Below are positions 29,627-32,145 of a stretch of DNA of 32,145 nucleotides, one piece after another (position 1 is the stretch's first letter; every line of letters starts with the position of its first letter). The translations under genes were made by a program, and so were the position numbers. The notes beneath the pieces are model-generated. The model was not told the DNA's origin, made no database searches, and saw only the letters and a list, made by a program, of their open reading frames with translations. The stretch is from positions 1 through 32,145 of the IMG/VR virus record IMGVR_UViG_3300021437_000062. One strand, written 5' to 3'. Source of the DNA: a virus.

Positions 29627-30592
29627 TTATTTCGTTGTTGACTTTTCTGGTTTGTTATAAGGTTTCACGATTCCTTTAGCTTTCGCTTCTACAAATCGTT
29701 CAACATAATTAGGATTATACATCCTTTTTATCGTATTGTAATTATTATAAGCAAATTCCCTGAACCAACCTTTAGTGATAGTCGTACAGACTTTCTCTAA
29801 GGCTGTCTCAAAGGCTTTCTCTCTGTCGATGTTAATAACACCAAAAGGGATTATAGCACGTTCTAGAGCAAGTACATATACTTCTTCAAGAACACCGCAT
29901 AATCTTACACCTTCTGAAGTATCAAAGAAAGCATTACGGTCGCATTGAACTTCAGAATTACCTTTATTATACAGCTTATACGCGGGTACGTCAAGATGTT
30001 TTACAGCTTCATGCAAAGAATCATGCTCGTACTTGTAATCAAAGTTATCCGTAAAGAATTCATCCTTTGATTTATTAAGAGAATATCCTTTAGTATAAGT
30101 CGCTGCTTCTCTCTGCATGAATACATCTTTATGCAACTCAATAAAATACTTGAATTCTTCATGTTTCTCGAACTTATTCAAGACTTCAATATCCTTCATA
30201 GTCTTGAGGAAATGCTTACCACCTTTGTATTTATGAGAGTGCTTTAGTAAAGCGTACATAGGGATACTGCATACACTCACAAGGTTATCTGCAAAGTGCA
30301 CTCCATCTTCTACTTTATATTTCTCTAAGTCAAGAATCGCTTGATTGCTTCGCTGCATAGGTGTTTCTGTACCTGCGAATTGACAATCAATGATACGGTC
30401 GTTTGTCTTGATGTACCCAGAATCTTGCTTAAACGCCAGTCCCTTGACGTATTCTTTATTATCGTAATAGAGTTTTTTGAAGTCATCTTTAGTGCAAATA
30501 AAATCTATATCTCTATTTTCATCGTCACCACGCATAGCGAAGTACATCTCTCCATCACGAACGGAGATAGCTTGAGAGCCTATGATCAGCAT
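29627..30592 (-). CDS. nucleotidyltransferase-like protein
   Basis: 321 residues from ATG 30592, overlapping the upstream stop by 7 bases; a TTG at 30610 is less likely. The N-terminus MLIIGSQAIS and, about 25 residues on, RDIDFICT fit the G-S and D-x-D core of nucleotidyltransferases (polymerase beta fold). Later HDSLHEAVKHLDVPAYKLY recurs in phage proteins with this fold. Its target could be a tRNA, a protein or a small molecule. The second half is long and has no recognised domain. Its place beside SSB suggests an early gene. Confidence 0.6.
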   Translation of the reverse strand: MLIIGSQAISVRDGEMYFAMRGDDENRDIDFICTKDDFKKLYYDNKEYVKGLAFKQDSGYIKTNDRIIDCQFAGTETPMQRSNQAILDLEKYKVEDGVHFADNLVSVCSIPMYALLKHSHKYKGGKHFLKTMKDIEVLNKFEKHEEFKYFIELHKDVFMQREAATYTKGYSLNKSKDEFFTDNFDYKYEHDSLHEAVKHLDVPAYKLYNKGNSEVQCDRNAFFDTSEGVRLCGVLEEVYVLALERAIIPFGVINIDREKAFETALEKVCTTITKGWFREFAYNNYNTIKRMYNPNYVERFVEAKAKGIVKPYNKPEKSTTK

Positions 30593-30771
30593 TCTTGGGA
30601 AGTCTCCCAATCATCGTTTACCGACGCTTCCCATTCAGCGTCAATATCAGAAGCGACAGCCATTACTTCAGAGTAAGCAGGGTCTGTGTTGAAATGCCAG
30701 TTATTATCAAGGCATAGCTTTCTAATAGTCTCTAGTGCATCTTGATTATCTTCAATGAGGATGATTTTCAT
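30586..30771 (-). CDS. small acidic hypothetical protein
   Basis: 61 residues after AAGGAGCTAT. It begins MKIILIEDNQDALETIRKL, which looks like the first strand and helix of a receiver domain, but the protein is too short to be one and ends acidic (SDIDAEWEASVNDDWETS). Overlap with the next gene shows coupling. Function unknown. Confidence 0.6.
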   Translation of the reverse strand: MKIILIEDNQDALETIRKLCLDNNWHFNTDPAYSEVMAVASDIDAEWEASVNDDWETSQEC

Positions 30772-30800
30772 ATAGCTCCTTAGTTAATGTTAGTGCATGT

Positions 30801-30806
30801 ATTATA
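30801..30806 (-). promoter_or_regulatory. possible -10 box upstream of the 61-residue gene
   Basis: TATAAT on the minus strand (complement of 30801-30806), at the very end of the methyltransferase gene. No clear -35 is found 16-18 bases upstream, so this is weak. Confidence 0.3.
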
Positions 30807-31533
30807 CATCGGATTCTTTAGCTAAACGCTGTTTTTGCATTTCAACGTACTCAGGTGATATTTCTATTCCTATGAAGTTTCTATTCAATCGTTTAGCCGC
30901 TACTGCTGTTGTACCACTCCCCATAAACGGGTCAAGAATCACTTGAGCATTTGTACTTCTGATAATTCTATCAGCTAATTCAATAGGGAACGGTGCAGGA
31001 TGAGGATTATTTCTTTCTTGGGGTATTTCCCACACATCCCCTAAAGCTGATGCACCTTTAGCTAATACAAATTTAGGTTTAGCTATAAGGTAGATTACTT
31101 CATAAGTAGGAAGGAAATACCCTTTGTTAAAATTGATTCCACCTTTACGCTTCCAAATGATTATCTGCCGTACAGGGAATTGACTTACAATATCTTGACG
31201 GTCTTGTAGCAAACCTCCCTGTACTCTCCATTTATGATTATAGAAGATAGCACCGTCATCTTTTAATACTCTGAACATTTCCGTAAGACAATCTTTTTGC
31301 CATTGAACGTATTCGTTATGTGGCATACAGTCATTGTAGTTACTATATCCTTCTAGTAACTTAGCATTAGACCATTTACCTCCACGTCCATCTTTCATAC
31401 CGTTGCCAGTTGAGTTTTTAAGGTTGTATGGTGGTGATGTACATACCAAGTCGATAGAAGCGTCTGGAAACTGTTTTAAGGTGCTTAGTGCATCCCCGCA
31501 GATACAAGTATCTAATACGTCTTGTATCAGCAT
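30802..31533 (-). CDS. beta-class DNA methyltransferase (N4-cytosine or N6-adenine)
   Basis: 243 residues from ATG 31533; a TTG at 31554 is weaker. Motif order is that of beta-class enzymes: catalytic motif IV first (CTSPPYNLKN, residues 31-40), then LLQDRQ-type target region, and the S-adenosylmethionine site late (DPFMGSGTT, residues 201-209, with FIGIEISPEYV after it). The S-P-P-Y form is more frequent in N4-cytosine enzymes, but adenine cannot be excluded. No restriction enzyme gene is next to it, so it is probably a solitary enzyme that protects phage DNA or marks it. The recognised sequence cannot be read off. It overlaps the next upstream gene by 7 bases. Confidence 0.85.
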   Translation of the reverse strand: MLIQDVLDTCICGDALSTLKQFPDASIDLVCTSPPYNLKNSTGNGMKDGRGGKWSNAKLLEGYSNYNDCMPHNEYVQWQKDCLTEMFRVLKDDGAIFYNHKWRVQGGLLQDRQDIVSQFPVRQIIIWKRKGGINFNKGYFLPTYEVIYLIAKPKFVLAKGASALGDVWEIPQERNNPHPAPFPIELADRIIRSTNAQVILDPFMGSGTTAVAAKRLNRNFIGIEISPEYVEMQKQRLAKESDV

Positions 31534-31787
31534 AACGCAGACGATGCTACCCAATTACCATAAACACGATTACCGTATTCCTCTTGATAATACTGGAGTT
31601 CCTCATCAGGAATATAGACTTTTCCATGACCTGTTTCTCCATGAAGGACAAGATGCAGGTCATGCTTTAACGCGAAGTCAATGAGCTTTTGTTCGCCTTT
31701 TTCACAACGTTTAAGATGCGCTGTAATCATACCTTCAAGTTCTTTGCGTAGTTTGTTATGCGTAGCATCTGATGTTTGTTCTTGCAT
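31527..31787 (-). CDS. hypothetical protein
   Basis: 86 residues after AAGGAGCAAC. The N-terminal half is a helix (HNKLRKELEGMITAHLKRCE), followed by short strands (LHLVLHGETGHGKVYIPDEE) and an acidic aromatic end. The string GETGHGK resembles a P-loop (G-x-x-x-x-G-K), but it lacks the following Ser/Thr and the protein is far too short for an ATPase, so I take it as chance. Overlaps the methyltransferase gene. Function unknown. Confidence 0.6.
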   Translation of the reverse strand: MQEQTSDATHNKLRKELEGMITAHLKRCEKGEQKLIDFALKHDLHLVLHGETGHGKVYIPDEELQYYQEEYGNRVYGNWVASSALC

Positions 31788-31804
31788 GTTGCTCCTTAAT
31801 TACT

Positions 31805-32143
31805 CTAATGTATTTCTGCTGCGTTATTTCCAACTTTGTATTCACCATCAAGTTGTACTTTCATTTTCAAGATTGTACCAGCTTTCTTGATGTAGTCAAC
31901 AAGAGACTGTCCAATTTCTTCTGCTATTTCTTCAGGTGCTTCAAAATCCCCTTGGTCATGAAATGCAGCAAGTCTACGGACTACATATCCTTTGTATAGG
32001 TAATACGGTCTACCAAGGTTATCTAGTTGTAAATACCCAAGTTTATTATCAAGCATACACAAAGCATAAGTGATGATTGTAGCACCAAGATTCTGTACTT
32101 TAAGATTAACAAGAAGATGCTTGCTTCTTGCAGATAGAATCTT
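31805..32143 (-). CDS. hypothetical protein, 5' end outside the window
   Basis: The frame is open to the right edge with no convincing start inside: the first visible residues are KILSARSKHLLVNLKVQNLG. At least 112 residues are visible, ending KVGNNAAEIH. The centre has LGRPYYLYKGYVV and the end is a helix plus strands (EEIAEEIGQSLVDYIKKAG, TILKMKVQ). Neither an enzyme motif nor a membrane segment is visible. A TTG at 32062 could be misread as its start but has no ribosome binding site. Confidence 0.6.
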   Translation of the reverse strand, partial: KILSARSKHLLVNLKVQNLGATIITYALCMLDNKLGYLQLDNLGRPYYLYKGYVVRRLAAFHDQGDFEAPEEIAEEIGQSLVDYIKKAGTILKMKVQLDGEYKVGNNAAEIH

Positions 32144-32145
32144 AC

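Noticed and set aside
29853-29862. TGCTATAAT on the minus strand inside the nucleotidyltransferase-like gene, as a promoter.
   Set aside because: It encodes RAII in frame, has no -35 and lies far inside a gene. A chance match is likely.
30700-30771. Receiver-domain start (MKIILIEDNQDAL) in the 61-residue protein.
   Set aside because: The protein lacks the phosphorylated Asp region and the rest of the fold.
31600-31650. P-loop (GETGHGK) in the 86-residue protein.
   Set aside because: No Ser or Thr follows the Lys, there is no Walker B, and the protein is too short for an ATPase.

Overview
The window is a block of a tailed double-stranded DNA phage genome with siphovirus-type tail genes. The evidence is a tail terminator fragment, a tail tube protein, a frameshifted tail assembly chaperone, a 2190-residue tape measure protein, tail fibres, and a lysis cassette with a putative SAR endolysin and a nested Rz/Rz1-type spanin pair. 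The spanins point to a Gram-negative host. I see no integrase, repressor or tRNA. Most of the window looks to be about 40% GC. The ribonucleotide reductase (RNR) block is clearly more AT-rich.

Layout. Positions 1-18660 are read on the plus strand: tail terminator end, a group of small virion and fibre proteins including a striking 20-residue-repeat protein, tail tube, chaperone, tape measure, distal tail and fibre genes, then lysis genes. Most of these start after an AAAGGATA-like ribosome binding site. Terminators lie after the tube gene (6554-6586), the chaperone (7506-7530) and the lysis genes (18716-18754). An extended -10 promoter restarts transcription before the chaperone. Positions 18774-32145 are read on the minus strand and converge on the same intergenic gap, which holds back-to-back terminators. 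This arm carries nucleotide metabolism (class I RNR alpha and beta, the alpha gene holding an intein; a ThyX-type thymidylate synthase; two all-alpha NTP pyrophosphohydrolases), DNA processing (DEDD exonuclease, endonuclease VII-like nuclease, FEN-type 5'-3' exonuclease, single-stranded DNA binding protein), a beta-class DNA methyltransferase, a nucleotidyltransferase-like protein and several unknown small genes. Polymerase, helicase and head genes are presumably outside the window.

How the genes work together. The right arm makes and processes DNA: RNR and ThyX supply dNTPs, the pyrophosphohydrolases would trim the pool, and the nucleases and binding protein serve replication and recombination. 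The left arm builds the tail and lyses the cell. Many right-arm genes overlap by ATGA or TAATG, so they are probably translated in a coupled way from a few extended -10 promoters that share CTGCTATAAT.

Most notable observations: near absence of GATC; a fibre-like protein made of about 24 repeats of 20 residues; a probable +1 frameshift site in the chaperone gene; an intein placed exactly before the RNR catalytic cysteine; four identical 42-bp repeats, each with an inverted repeat, ahead of the lysis genes; a 52-residue cationic peptide gene in the lysis cassette; and a 10-bp inverted repeat over the RNR promoter. Two genes run off the window edges.
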